The translations under genes were made by a program, and so were the position numbers. The notes beneath the pieces were generated by a model, which ran no database searches, had not been told where the DNA came from, and saw only the letters and a list, made by a program, of their open reading frames with translations. Shown here in pieces: positions 23,744-34,105 of a DNA stretch of 64,000 bases (the stretch's first letter is position 1; every line of letters begins with the position of its first letter). The stretch comes from Melastoma dodecandrum (Eukaryota; Streptophyta; Magnoliopsida; Myrtales; Melastomataceae). Location of the stretch: positions 5,518,001 through 5,582,000 of the forward strand of contig JARUPY010000387.1 of the NCBI GenBank assembly GCA_029817715.1, in the 5' to 3' direction.

Positions 23744-25375
23744 TTTCGCTTCCCTCCCCCGAACCAGAAGTCTTCTGGTTTGTCTCCCATCCTCATTGAT
23801 TCTTCCCCCTCTCTCTGTTTCAGAACTTGGTTTCCATTCAGTTCCCTTCCGGTTCGTCTCCGGTTGAAAGGACAGACCGTTAGGAGACAAGATCACCTCA
23901 GGACGTTGGCCAGGTGATCTTCCTGAGAGTGGAGGCTGAGGGTGCGTGGGAGGTGGCAACCTGCAATCGTGGACGCGTCAGAGCAGGATCCTGTCGGGGA
24001 TTGCAGGCAAGTGATGATCCCCATTTAATTCAGGCTAGGGCGTGGGCCGGTTTCACATTTGAATGGGCTTTCGTGGGTTGGATTTGGATTTGCTTCATGG
24101 GTTCCAAAGGTTTTAGACCTTGGGTTGAGGATTTGGCCTGATCATCCACTTGTTTTGGGTTGGGTTTGTTGAGTTGAGAGCTGCCTTGGGCTCCCTTTTA
24201 AATTTTTTTTGATTTTGCCTGGCCTTTTCTCTAGCTTCTTGTATCGAGCATCCCCAGTCAATGCAACCTGACGTGTGAGTTTTGCTTTTGGGGGTGTCTA
24301 CTCTCCTCGTCTGTTGCTCTCTTGGGCTGGCTTTTTCTTTTCTGGACAAATTCGTTGATGCTGTGCCGCTGAGATGGAAGCTGTGGAGGTGGTGGCAAGG
24401 TAAGCTGCATTTCAGCATTCGAAGGTTGTGCTGCGATTGTGGATACACCTGCACTCGTTGTGTCATTGGTGGATGCTGTCCTCATGGAGGTTGCAGTTAC
24501 AGCTGTTCGAGCCGTTGTTGAGGCCGAAGCTGCCATTACAGCTGCTGAAGGGACAACGAGAGAGGTTGAAGTTGCTGGGGTGGATGTCGGCGTAATTGGT
24601 GCTGTCCAAACTGCACTCCGGCGGGCTGACCAGGAAGAACATCCGCGGTCACTAGTTGGGTGCCAGGCTGGTAAGTATGTTGCCTTCGGCTTGGCTGAAT
24701 TGGCGTGGTTGCAAACAATGGCTGGCTGGGGTGTTTTGTTGTTGTCACAACTGCTGTAGTTGCTGGTGTTATGGCCGCTACACCTGCTGTTACTGTCGCA
24801 ACATTTGGTCTGAAACTGCATCTGCTGTTGCTGCGGCTGTATTTGTGTTTGCTGATCGCGGGCGTGCTGCTGCGGTGGTGACTGATTTGCTGACGCGCTT
24901 GGCGGATCGCGGTTGGGTAAGGGTTAGGAGTCATGTTCTGGTTCCAACTTGACTGGTCCAACACCAACAACCCCTCCACGAATTGACTGTATTTGTTGCT
25001 TCAACTGCCGCTGTTGATGCAGGTTCTGAGAGGCAGCCAATCGCTGCATCGTCTGTTGACCATGTCGGAAGCGTTGCTGTTGAAGCTGTCCTGAAGAACC
25101 CGCAAACAACATTTCCTGGTGGATTCAATTCAGCACCTTAACTACCGAGTGAGGCAGGAAGCCCAGCATTCGGGCAACCACTTCCAAACAACACTTCTTC
25201 TTGGCATTGGGTGCGAGTACTCCGCAACGAATTTTCTCCGACGTTATTGTCCTCTAGTCTATTTTGTTGTCTCTACATGTAATCAGTCAAACGCCTAGCA
25301 CATGTCCTATTTTCATATCAAGGGAATGTCCTGAGGAAGAAATTGTTGTTGTCATATTTTCATATATTTTACTTT

Positions 25376-25412
25376 ATCTTATTTTATTTTTTTGTGTAAA
25401 ATAAAATAAGAT
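25376..25412. repeat. Perfect 15-bp inverted repeat in LTR U3
   Basis: Arms 25376-25390 (ATCTTATTTTATTTT) and 25398-25412 with a 7-bp loop, about 76 bp inside the LTR 5' end. The same structure is at 41138-41174 in the other LTR. It could form a hairpin; function unknown. Confidence 0.85.
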
Positions 25413-25488
25413 CCCAAAGTCGCATGGGCTTGGGCTTTGGCCATTTTAAAACAAATGTTGGGTTAATGATCAATTTGGGGGATCTACA

Positions 25489-25504
25489 GTTTGCCCCTCC
25501 TTGC
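25489..25504 (-). other. Polypurine tract of Ogre-B
   Basis: GCAAGGAGGGGCAAAC abuts the 3' LTR on the element strand. This is the expected place for the primer of plus-strand DNA synthesis. The run is purine-rich with three C interruptions. Confidence 0.75.
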
Positions 25505-28157
25505 GGGAGAATTTGAGGAAATTTTCTCGCAAGGACGTCATAGATACCCCAAATTGTTAACTTGAAGCGTTCTTAGTAGATTTGCACCTAAGGATCTCAT
25601 CATGAATTGTTAGTAACAGATGCATCCCCGTGAAGTACGGGGGTAATCAAACATGTATGATTACAATTTTCATGCATGTCATGTTTTATTTTAATTTGTT
25701 AAGATCGATTCTGAGCGAGATCAAAGAAGGGTTTCTGACTTCTCTCATGCTTTGCTCTCATTTCTGAAAGTCACTTCAGTTGGATTTCGGAATTCCTTTG
25801 ACTTGGATGCTCATGTACCAGTCGAAGGAGTCTTTGTTCGGGTTGTAATGTAGGTTCGGCATAAGGCCTTTAAATTGAAATTTTAAATTAGTCGTTTGAA
25901 AGAAAGAGTCTAAGGACCTCATTAGAAGCTATTGGATCATAGAGGTTCCACCATTCAAGCAAATTTTCCATCTTTCAGACAGCTCACCATTTGATGTGTT
26001 TTGTTGGGGATGACTGATTGGTTTATTGGTAGCTGTGAACAATCCACTTTGGGGAAAGCTTTGTCTTTGAAGGATAGCACCTTTGCTTTTGCGACCGTCA
26101 ATGTTGGTCCTGGTGCTTTATTTTTGCTCTTTTGATTTGCGCTTTGCTTTTGAAGACTTTGGTCTTTGCGCTGATTTTGCTTTTTCTTTACTGGATCATA
26201 GGGATTTGCCCCACTCTGTTTTCTGGTACCTTTCTTTGGTATTTGTGCTCTTCGGAAAATTCTTTGAGAATTTGGTCCTCAAGAACAACTCAACTGGTAG
26301 GCCTAATTGTCGATGGTGCATTTTCGCTTGAATTTTAAGGAAGTGTAGCCTCCACAATCCGTTGCTTCCGGTCTCTAGCTACAGGATCTCCATTTTAACC
26401 TCGATATGAGGCGGTCCTTAGACTTGTTAGGTGTAGTGTATATGGAAACTTCAACTTTGGCTCGAAAGGGGTTAGCAATGGTTGACGTTTCGTGTATGGG
26501 ATAGAGAAGAAATGCTCGATCTCATCCCGGCTTAGAGCATCTTTTGTCAAAGGATTCATTATCCGCATGAATGCTTGTGTATGAATCCTTACAGTGTTTT
26601 CACTCATCACTCTGGGTAAGTGTTTAGGAAAAGGCTTGCCTTCTCGACTCTCGCTCAGAAGCATTTTTATTAAAAATTTTCGAATTATATGCAAATGAGC
26701 ACACAAATGCTTGCGAAATAAACAGGTTTAGATACTCAAACCTCTGTAGTGCTCTTGTGCACTTCGAGGGGAAAGTGTTTGCACTTTCATGCCCCAGTCA
26801 CGTTCTTTGAGATTAGAGTCAAACGGCTTCCACCCGACCACCCTCGCCGTTGCTCAGGAGTTTGTACCGTACTGTGTGGATGCCCATGTACCTACACAGT
26901 TGACAACGGACAAAGACGAAGTTAGCTCATGTACTTCGACTCTCGCTTGGGGAGTTAAAAATGAAGTAAAATTTTCGCTGGGGAGATGAGATGGATATGT
27001 CCGTCTCAATGATAGTTGAGGAATGTGACGTATGTAATCAACTCCAGCTTGAATGCAGGCAGGACTCCAGCTGGGGAAGTGGGGATACGACTCTATCTGG
27101 GGAATCATGAGAAATTTTGTTAGAGAGCAGTGTAGATGATACTCCCTTTTGGTATGATCATCTTTGGCGATGACAAAGGCAATTTCGAAGCTTTGGTTCG
27201 AAATTTTTCCACCCGACCGCCCGCGCCTTTGTCTGTAATGTAGGATGCTCATGTACCTACACTAGGCAAAGGACAGATAACAAGTGAGCTCATGTAACTT
27301 GTTTCTTTTAAAGTATGAATGAAGTTTGCTCATGTAACTTCATTTATATGAAAGGTGAAGTAGTGTTTTGATACTCCCCTTTTCTATGTGTTTCGTCATT
27401 GCGTCTTTGTCCGTAGGAATCAAAGGATTGACGATGTAGTTACTCTTGTTTGACGTCCGTTGTGTAAGGAAGCTCATGTACCTATCAAACAGATGGCGAG
27501 AAACAAGTGAGTTCGTGCGACTTGTTTTTGTTAGAGCAAGAATGAAGTTTGCTCGTGTAACTTCATTTATAAGAAAGGTGAAGTAGAGTTTTGGTACTTC
27601 CCTTTTGTTTGATTTCGTCATTGCATCTTTGTCGGGATGAATCAAAGGGTTGACGAAATAGTTACTCTTGCTTGACTCTGTTGTGTAAGGAAGTTCATGT
27701 ACCTATCAAACAGATGGCGAGAAACAAGTGAGTTCGTGCGACTTGTTTCTGTTAGAGTAAGAATGAAGTTTGCTGCTGTAACTTCATTTGTAAGAAAGGT
27801 GAAGTAGAGTTTTGGTACTTCCCTTTTGTTTGATTTCGTCATTGCGTCTTCGTCCGATGGAGTCGAAGGTTTGACGAAATTGCTGCAAGACTTTGGCTTG
27901 AAGCTTTGCCACCCTACCGCCCTCGCCTTTGTCATAGGAGTTTTGTACCATTCGTGTGAGGAGCTCTTGTACCTGCCCACGAGACAAAGGACGTAAACGA
28001 AATAAGCTCATGTAATCTCGCTTAGTCAGGTGAAGAGAATGTTGATTGGGCAATTCTCCCTTTTCATGTGTCAGCGTCTTTGCTCTAATCGACTCCCTGG
28101 GGATATAGAGGAACTTTGCTGACGTATATTGCTTTGAAGTTTTGGCTTTGACACCGC
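25505..28157 (-). other. 3' untranslated region of Ogre-B
   Basis: 2.65 kb between the end of integrase and the polypurine tract. I found no antisense gene here, unlike in Tat-1, Tat-2 and Tat-3. The half nearest pol is built of diverged tandem repeats (separate entry); the other half shows no structure I recognise. Confidence 0.7.
26800..28060. repeat. Diverged tandem repeats in the Ogre-B 3' UTR
   Basis: A marker close to CTCATGTACCTA recurs near 26881, 27248, 27473, 27694 and 27964, giving spacings of about 367, 225, 221 and 270 bp. The two central units (about 27430-27870) are the most alike, sharing for example GTTCGTGCGACTTGTTT at 27511 and 27732. Each unit also carries AACTTCATTT and CATTGCGTCTTTGTC-like blocks. 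Tat-lineage 3' UTRs are known to breed tandem repeats. Confidence 0.75.
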
Positions 28158-31100
28158 TTATGTGTAATATCGTCGGAGAGCATCTGCGTTGATTGCTTGT
28201 GGCAGGTCTCCTCCGTCCATCTTTGTTAGGATGGTTGCTCCTCCTGAGAAGGCGTGCTTAACAACGAACGGCCCTTCGTAGTTTGGAGCGAATTTCCCTC
28301 GTGGATCCTTGACATTCGGTAGGATTCTCTTGAGGACAAGGTCGCCTGGTCTGTATCTGATTGGCTTGACCTTTTTGTTGAATGCTCGGGACATGCGCTG
28401 TTGGTAGCATTGCATGTGGTGAGCTGCGGCAAGTCGTTTCTCATCAATGAAGTCGAGGTGGACGAGCTGATGATTGGCCCTCTCTTCTTCTGTCATGTTG
28501 CTTTGGGATGATATCCTGAGAGTTGGCAATTTGACCTCTGCTGGAATGACCGCTTGAGCGCCATAGACGAGCTCGAAGGGGGTTGCCCCAGTCGAAGTGC
28601 GCATCGTCGTTCTATAGGCGAGTAACGCGAAAGGGAGCTTCTCATGCCAATCGCGATAGGTGACTGCTGTTTTCTGAAGAATCTTCTTCATATTTTTGTT
28701 GGCAGCTTCGACGGCACCATTCATTTGCGGACGGTACGGTGAAGAATTGAGATGTTTGATCCGGAATTCCACGCAAAGGGATTCCATTAGTTTGCTGTTG
28801 AAGTTCGAACCATTGTCTGTGACCAATAGCTCTGGAACTCCATATCTGGCGATGATGTTCGCCCTCATGAAACGTACGACGTTGTTTGCTGTGACTTCTT
28901 TGAAGGATTGTGCTTCGATCCATTTGGTGAAGTAGTCGATTGCGACCAGCAAGAATCGGTGCCCGTTGGATGCTTTGGGATTAATGGGTCCGATTACGTC
29001 CATGCCCCACATTGAGAACGGCCATGGTTCAAATAGCGGGTAAAGTCTTGTTGGAGGCACGTGCACCTTGTCGCTATAAATCTGACACTTGTGACATGCT
29101 TTGACGTATTTGATGCAATCTGCTTCCATCGTGAGCCAATAATACCCTTGTCGCATTATCTTCTGGGCGAGAGCGTATCCGTTCATGTGTGGTCCGCAAA
29201 CCCCTTCGTGGACTTCGACAATGAGGGCTTGAGCTTCTTGTTCCGTGACGCATCGCATGAGAGCCGTCGTGAAGGATTTCTTGTACAAGATATCACCATC
29301 TAGAAAATAACTTCTCGTTATCCTCCGGATGAACTTGCGTTCTTTCCCTGTGCTATTTTGGGGAAATCCTCCTGATTGTAAATAATTCTTGATGTCCGTG
29401 AACCACGGTAGAGAATCTTCTGGTTGACTTTGTTCAATGTGCATGCAGCTTGGATCGTCCGCAATGTTGATGCGAAGAGGCTCGATGTCCATTTCTCCAG
29501 CCAACGGAATCATTGACGCGAGCACTGCAAGAGCATCAGCAAATCGGTTATCAGTCCTTGGAAGATAGTTAAATTCAATATCAGTGAATTGTCGGATTAG
29601 TGTTTGTAGATAATCCTGATATGGAATGAGCTTTGGGTCTCGAGTGCGCCATGCTCCGTTTGTCTGGGAGATGATGAGTGCCGAATCTCCGTGCACGTCG
29701 AGGAGCTTAACCCGCATGTCGAGTGCGCGAAGTAGGCCGAGGATGCATGCTTCATACTCGGCGATGTTGTTTGTGCAGGGAAACGTGACTTTGGCTGCCG
29801 TTGGGTAATATTGTCCATCTGGGGAGATTACCACAGCCCCTATTCCTGATCCTGAGGAATTGACTGCACCGTCAAAGTACATCTTCCATCTTGGTTCTTG
29901 TTCCATGAGTAGGATGTTCTCGTCCGGCAATCCGATTTCCAGAGATGAATTATCTGTTCCTGGATATTCGGCGATATGATCAGCGATCGTTCTCCCCTTC
30001 ACTGACTTCGTGGAGTGGAATCGAATGTCGAACTCAGCAAGTTGTAATTGCCACTTAGAGACTCTTCCCATCAATGTTGGCTTGTCGAAGAGATATTTGA
30101 GTGGATCATTCTCGGACACTAACAGGATCTCGTAGTGCAGAGTATACTGTCGGAGTCGGTGGAGGACCCAAATGAGTGCACAACATGTACGCTCGGAAGT
30201 GGTGTACCGAGACTCGCAGTCTGTAAATTTCTTGCTGAGATAGTAAATCGCGTGTTCCTTGGCACCTGGCAGTTGTTGGGCGAGCATGGCTCCAAACGAT
30301 TCTTCCCTGACTGTGAGGTAGAGCGTGAGAGGATGTCCCGGCTTTGGCGGGATGAGAACGGGTGGTTCTGTCAAATATGTCTTAATCTGTTCGAATGCAA
30401 CTTTACAATCATCATCCCACTCGAACTTGACGTCCTTCCTCAGTTTCTTGAATAGGGGTTTGCATGTGTCAGCTAGGTTGGAAATGAACCGCCCGATGTA
30501 GTTAACGCGTCCCATGAAGCCGCGGATCTCTTTGACTGACCTTGGAGCTGGAAGATCACGAATCGCTTTGATTTTATCGGGGTCAATCTCAATGCCTCTG
30601 TTGCTGACAACGAAACCAAGAAGTTTGCCTGAAGTCGCTCCAAATACGCATTTGGCGGGATTGAGGCGCAGCTTGTACTTGCGAAGCCGTTCAAATAGCT
30701 TTCGAAGAACGACTGTGTGGCTTTCATCTTCCCTGGACTTGGCGATCATGTCGTCGACGTAGACTTCAATTTCGCGATGCATCATGTCGTGAAAAAGGAC
30801 GACCATAGCACGTTGGTAGGTTGCCCCGGCATTCTTGAGCCCGAAGGGCATGACCCGATAGCAAAACGTGCCCCAGGGTGTTGTGAAGGTTGTCTTCTCT
30901 TTGTCCTCTTCGGCCATGCGAATCTGGTTATAACCGGAGAATCCGTCCATGAAAGAGAATCTGTTGAATCCGGCGGTGTTGTCCACCAGTAGATCGATGT
31001 GCGGGAGTGGAAAGTCGTCCTTGGGACTTGCTTTGTTGAGGTCGCGATAGTCGACGCAGACTCGGACATTCCCGTTCTTTTTGATGACCGGGACTATGTT

Positions 31101-31508
31101 GGCAACCCATTGCGGATAGGTAGCCACTTCGATAAAGTTGACTTTGAGCAGCTTATCCACTTCTTCCTTGATGGCAAGGGCTAGCTCGGGCTTATACCGG
31201 CGCTGCTTCTGCTTTATGGGATGAATTGACGGATCTGTAGGGATCTTGTGCTCCACAATGTCTGAATCTAATCCCGGCATGTCCGTGTATGACCAAGCAA
31301 AGACGTCAGAGAATTCCTTTAGCAGGTTGGCGATGTCTTCAGTTTCATCCTTTGACAAATCTGCGCCGATGAATAACTCCTTGGGATCATCTTGAGTTCC
31401 GATGTTAATTGAAATCGGCTTCTGCAGTGTGATGTCCTTCGGTTCTTCATGTCGTTGAAGACCCTGTTCCAAGCCATAGTATCCTTCCATGGACTTGGGA
31501 TCATCCAC
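28158..31508 (-). CDS. Ogre-B pol: RT, RNase H, second RNase H, integrase (intact)
   Basis: An uninterrupted 1116-codon frame. RT spans about residues 110-300 with VDYRDLNKASPKDDFP, SFMDGFSGYNQI near 185-197 and YVDD at 250-253. RNase H lies at about 395-510 (AIYYLSKKFTDCESRYTTSE). A second RNase H follows at about 540-665, with Asp in MYFDGAVNSSGSG, Glu in NIAEYEA, Asp in HGDSALI and Asp in RTDNRFADAL. The integrase His/Cys zinc finger is near 767-808; the catalytic triad is D837 (GMDVIGP), D898 (VTDNGSNF) and E934 (GAVEAANK), with the D35E spacing. All these catalytic residues are present. The frame probably begins in an exon at 31560, after the intron; the first Met at 31508 need not be used. 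The product copies the RNA and inserts the cDNA. Confidence 0.95.
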   Translation of the reverse strand: MDDPKSMEGYYGLEQGLQRHEEPKDITLQKPISINIGTQDDPKELFIGADLSKDETEDIANLLKEFSDVFAWSYTDMPGLDSDIVEHKIPTDPSIHPIKQKQRRYKPELALAIKEEVDKLLKVNFIEVATYPQWVANIVPVIKKNGNVRVCVDYRDLNKASPKDDFPLPHIDLLVDNTAGFNRFSFMDGFSGYNQIRMAEEDKEKTTFTTPWGTFCYRVMPFGLKNAGATYQRAMVVLFHDMMHREIEVYVDDMIAKSREDESHTVVLRKLFERLRKYKLRLNPAKCVFGATSGKLLGFVVSNRGIEIDPDKIKAIRDLPAPRSVKEIRGFMGRVNYIGRFISNLADTCKPLFKKLRKDVKFEWDDDCKVAFEQIKTYLTEPPVLIPPKPGHPLTLYLTVREESFGAMLAQQLPGAKEHAIYYLSKKFTDCESRYTTSERTCCALIWVLHRLRQYTLHYEILLVSENDPLKYLFDKPTLMGRVSKWQLQLAEFDIRFHSTKSVKGRTIADHIAEYPGTDNSSLEIGLPDENILLMEQEPRWKMYFDGAVNSSGSGIGAVVISPDGQYYPTAAKVTFPCTNNIAEYEACILGLLRALDMRVKLLDVHGDSALIISQTNGAWRTRDPKLIPYQDYLQTLIRQFTDIEFNYLPRTDNRFADALAVLASMIPLAGEMDIEPLRINIADDPSCMHIEQSQPEDSLPWFTDIKNYLQSGGFPQNSTGKERKFIRRITRSYFLDGDILYKKSFTTALMRCVTEQEAQALIVEVHEGVCGPHMNGYALAQKIMRQGYYWLTMEADCIKYVKACHKCQIYSDKVHVPPTRLYPLFEPWPFSMWGMDVIGPINPKASNGHRFLLVAIDYFTKWIEAQSFKEVTANNVVRFMRANIIARYGVPELLVTDNGSNFNSKLMESLCVEFRIKHLNSSPYRPQMNGAVEAANKNMKKILQKTAVTYRDWHEKLPFALLAYRTTMRTSTGATPFELVYGAQAVIPAEVKLPTLRISSQSNMTEEERANHQLVHLDFIDEKRLAAAHHMQCYQQRMSRAFNKKVKPIRYRPGDLVLKRILPNVKDPRGKFAPNYEGPFVVKHAFSGGATILTKMDGGDLPQAINADALRRYYT

Positions 31509-31560
31509 TGCTTCTCCGTCTTGTTCCAGGGTGTTTCCGGGTATTCCCGAAGCGCCGTTC

Positions 31561-31874
31561 CTGAAAAGGAGAAGAAATTAAAGTAATGTATCCAAACGAG
31601 ATATTCGGAATATTGTTTCATGCGACAATTCATAACAAGGCATGCGTGTTTGACCAAAAGAAAATTTTGTGGGATCAGGACTCAGCGGGTCCCTCGTCGT
31701 TTCCTCGGATTCGCCCTGATCATCAGCGGCCCGATCCCACAAACGCCCTAGGTATTGCCTAGGGGTCGCGTTACATAAAGACGACCTTGCTAGTCCGCGA
31801 CCAGAATGTAGCAAGGCAACCTACTCTAGACTCTACCTATCTAAGTGCAGTAAAGTAAAGATGGAAAGTTTCAC
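31561..31874 (-). other. Putative intron between gag and pol, Ogre-B
   Basis: On the element strand the donor is CTCGACGG|GTGAAACT (intron from 31874) and the acceptor is CTTCTCCTTTTCAG|GAACGG (exon from 31560). Removal of 314 nt eliminates the gag stop at 31873-31871 and joins gag to pol in phase. The Ogre-A counterpart is 307 nt, a difference not divisible by three, yet both spliced joins keep frame. Unspliced RNA would yield Gag alone, spliced RNA a Gag-Pol fusion. Confidence 0.8.
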
Positions 31875-34105
31875 CCGTCGAGAGGCATGTCAGGCTCGGC
31901 CGGGATCGACGCTTCCATCATGCAGACTTCTTCTTCATGTTCGACCAAAACTGAGAAGAAATTCGCCCCGATGTAATTCACATGCTCGGGAAGAGGATTG
32001 CTCTTAACATTTGGGGCAGCTGGAGGCGCAGAGAATGTAATAGCCCCTTCATCCAGCAGGTTCTGAATCTTGAACTTCAGAGCAATACAATCCTTGGTGT
32101 CGTGCCCCGTTGCTCCTGAATGATACTGGCAAACCGCCTTGGGGTTGTATCCGAAAGATGAAGGGTTGGTGGCCTTGGCTTCCACGGGCTTGATAAAGCC
32201 CATATCCCTTAAGCGGGTGAACATGACATCCAATGGATCTGGTGTTGGAGTCAAGTCCTCGAGTCTACGCCGGGGGCGCTCTGGTTGTGCAGGCCTTGGC
32301 TGCTGTTGCCCCGCCATGTTGACAGGGGGTCTAAAGCGAGTCGCAACCGGGGCTGGAGGTCTAAGCGCCGCAGCAACATACGTCCTTGGCGCGTACGAAG
32401 CCGGTGGTGGAGTTGCCCTCATCGACTGTCTATTTTGCTCAGCAGTTGCTATAAGCTCTTTGGGCTTGGGCTTCACTGCCGGTTTTGCCGAAGGGGAAGG
32501 GATCAGCCCTTCTCGGTTTACTCCGTCAAGCTTGTCTGCGTTGATGACTGCCTGAGCGAAGGTGGAGAATGTCTGCCCGATCATGTAGGGCATGTATTCA
32601 CGCGGGAGCAACTGCATGAATTCATCGATGAGCTCCCTCTCCGTAAGTGCCGGTTTGATTTGAGACGCAATGTGCCTGAACCGGTACGCGAATTGCTTAA
32701 CGTCCTCGGCGCGGTATCTCCTCAATTTCCGCAGATCCGAGATCGTAGGCGCCATCTCCACATTAAAGCTATAATAATTGAGGAAATCGAGGGCCAGGTC
32801 TTTGAACGTCGCGTATTGGCTAACATCCTTGGTGTAGTACCAATGCAATGCTGACTCTGCTAAGCTTTCTTGAAACATGGCGATACGAAATTTGTCGTCC
32901 GCCGGATACACAGCCATCTTGTGGCAGAAATGCTTCAAATGTAGTTCCGGGCAGCCATTCCCGCGGAACTTCTCGAACTCGGGCATTTTGAATTTTGGCG
33001 GGACTTGTATTTGAGGGATCTGGTAGTTGGCAGACTCCCAGTTGTGCGCCCGATACCCTTGGATAGCGTTTAGGCGCTCTTCCAGTTTCGCCATGCGGCG
33101 AGCCTCCTCCTGCTGCATTGAGGCAATCCTAGCCTCGAGCCTTGTCTCGAAGGCGCTAGCTTGTTGTTGTTCACCGAACAATTCATCGACAATTGCCGCA
33201 TTGCGAGTTCGCGGGCTTGGTAAGGCAGGTTCCACATGCGGAACTGACGGGGTAGCAATTGGTGGAGGGATTCTGAAGGTAGGAGGTGTAGAGGTAGTCT
33301 GGTGATAGGGAGTTGGCCCAGGTATTGGTGTTTGGACATGGGGAGTTGGCCCGAATGTCATAGGAGGGTAGGGAGTTGGCCCTTGGAAGGTTGATGACTG
33401 TGGGTAGTATGGAGGTAAGTAAGGTTGAGGCATAGGAAGAGAAAGGGGGGGCTCACGCCTGTGTGGGTTATATAAGGATGCTACACTTGTGGAGGTAGCG
33501 GATCCGGGCATGACCGGGTTGTAGGAAGGTAAAGTGTTTGGTGGGTTATAAGAAGGCAAAGTGTTTGGAGAAGTGTTCAGGCTAGGGTAGGATGGATATG
33601 GTGGTGTTTGGGGTCCTGGCATGACAGGAGGAAGGTGTGGGTTTTGGGAAGCGGCAGGAGCAGGTGTGGCTGCTAGCTGTCGTTGGATGAGTTCGGCCAT
33701 CATTGTCTTCAAGGAAGAGAGCTCGGCCGTGAGAGACTCCACCTTGTCTCCCAGTGAGGGATCGCTGGCGCCTTGGGCTAGCGTGTTCGAGGCAGGATTG
33801 AAGGGAGCTGAAGTCAGTAGGGCTGCTGAGGGTTGCACTGTTGATGCTACTGACGCAGTCAATGATGGGATGTACAAGGGCGAGGTCCTCCCGTCGGAGG
33901 GTTGCCCGGCCGCAAGTATGGTCTGGGGCAGCGGCGGGAAGGCAGAGATCGGGAATGGTGATGCAGACTCCATCGAAGCTGAGAATTCGATGGCGGGAGG
34001 TGGTGGGAGAACTGCGATGGTGACTCCAGCGGTCGGGGTCACTTCTTCCGCTGCCGGGGACACGATCATGGGAGTTGGCGGTGGTCCTGCTGAAGCTTCA
34101 GCCAT
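31871..34105 (-). CDS. Ogre-B gag, lacking the protease domain
   Basis: A 744-codon frame. Residues 1-300 are Pro/Ser/Thr-rich and low complexity. A short coiled-coil-like block (about 300-350, with RLEARIASMQQEEARRMAKLEE) precedes the capsid-like region (about 370-510: MPEFEKFRGNGCPELHLKHF, LPREYMPYMIGQTF). A zinc knuckle CQYHSGATGHDTKDC sits at 659-673. Only about 70 residues follow, ending EASIPAEPDMPLDG; no D-[ST/G]-G protease motif, flap or G-patch occurs. Ogre-A has about 1 kb more here, so an internal deletion removed the protease. Gag would form virus-like particles; maturation would need protease from another element. The ATG at 34105 was chosen as first in frame after ORF1. Confidence 0.9.
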   Translation of the reverse strand: MAEASAGPPPTPMIVSPAAEEVTPTAGVTIAVLPPPPAIEFSASMESASPFPISAFPPLPQTILAAGQPSDGRTSPLYIPSLTASVASTVQPSAALLTSAPFNPASNTLAQGASDPSLGDKVESLTAELSSLKTMMAELIQRQLAATPAPAASQNPHLPPVMPGPQTPPYPSYPSLNTSPNTLPSYNPPNTLPSYNPVMPGSATSTSVASLYNPHRREPPLSLPMPQPYLPPYYPQSSTFQGPTPYPPMTFGPTPHVQTPIPGPTPYHQTTSTPPTFRIPPPIATPSVPHVEPALPSPRTRNAAIVDELFGEQQQASAFETRLEARIASMQQEEARRMAKLEERLNAIQGYRAHNWESANYQIPQIQVPPKFKMPEFEKFRGNGCPELHLKHFCHKMAVYPADDKFRIAMFQESLAESALHWYYTKDVSQYATFKDLALDFLNYYSFNVEMAPTISDLRKLRRYRAEDVKQFAYRFRHIASQIKPALTERELIDEFMQLLPREYMPYMIGQTFSTFAQAVINADKLDGVNREGLIPSPSAKPAVKPKPKELIATAEQNRQSMRATPPPASYAPRTYVAAALRPPAPVATRFRPPVNMAGQQQPRPAQPERPRRRLEDLTPTPDPLDVMFTRLRDMGFIKPVEAKATNPSSFGYNPKAVCQYHSGATGHDTKDCIALKFKIQNLLDEGAITFSAPPAAPNVKSNPLPEHVNYIGANFFSVLVEHEEEVCMMEASIPAEPDMPLDG

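Larger units (their letters stand above)
20537..25488 (-). repeat. 3' LTR of Ogre-B
   Basis: Direct repeat of 36296-41250. On the element strand it starts TGTAGATCCCCC at 25488 and ends CGCGCCCA at 20537. Substitutions against the 5' LTR are concentrated in 20537 to about 22090, with almost none in the remaining 3.4 kb. Open frames within it (for example 187 codons at 24258-24821, minus) are low-complexity Ser/Thr/Gln/Pro runs and are not called as genes. Confidence 0.95.

Noticed and set aside
24258..24821. 187-codon minus-strand open frame, duplicated at 40020-40583
   Set aside because: It lies wholly in the Ogre-B LTR, is low-complexity (Ser/Thr/Gln/Pro), and is open mainly because of biased composition; the duplication is just the LTR pair.
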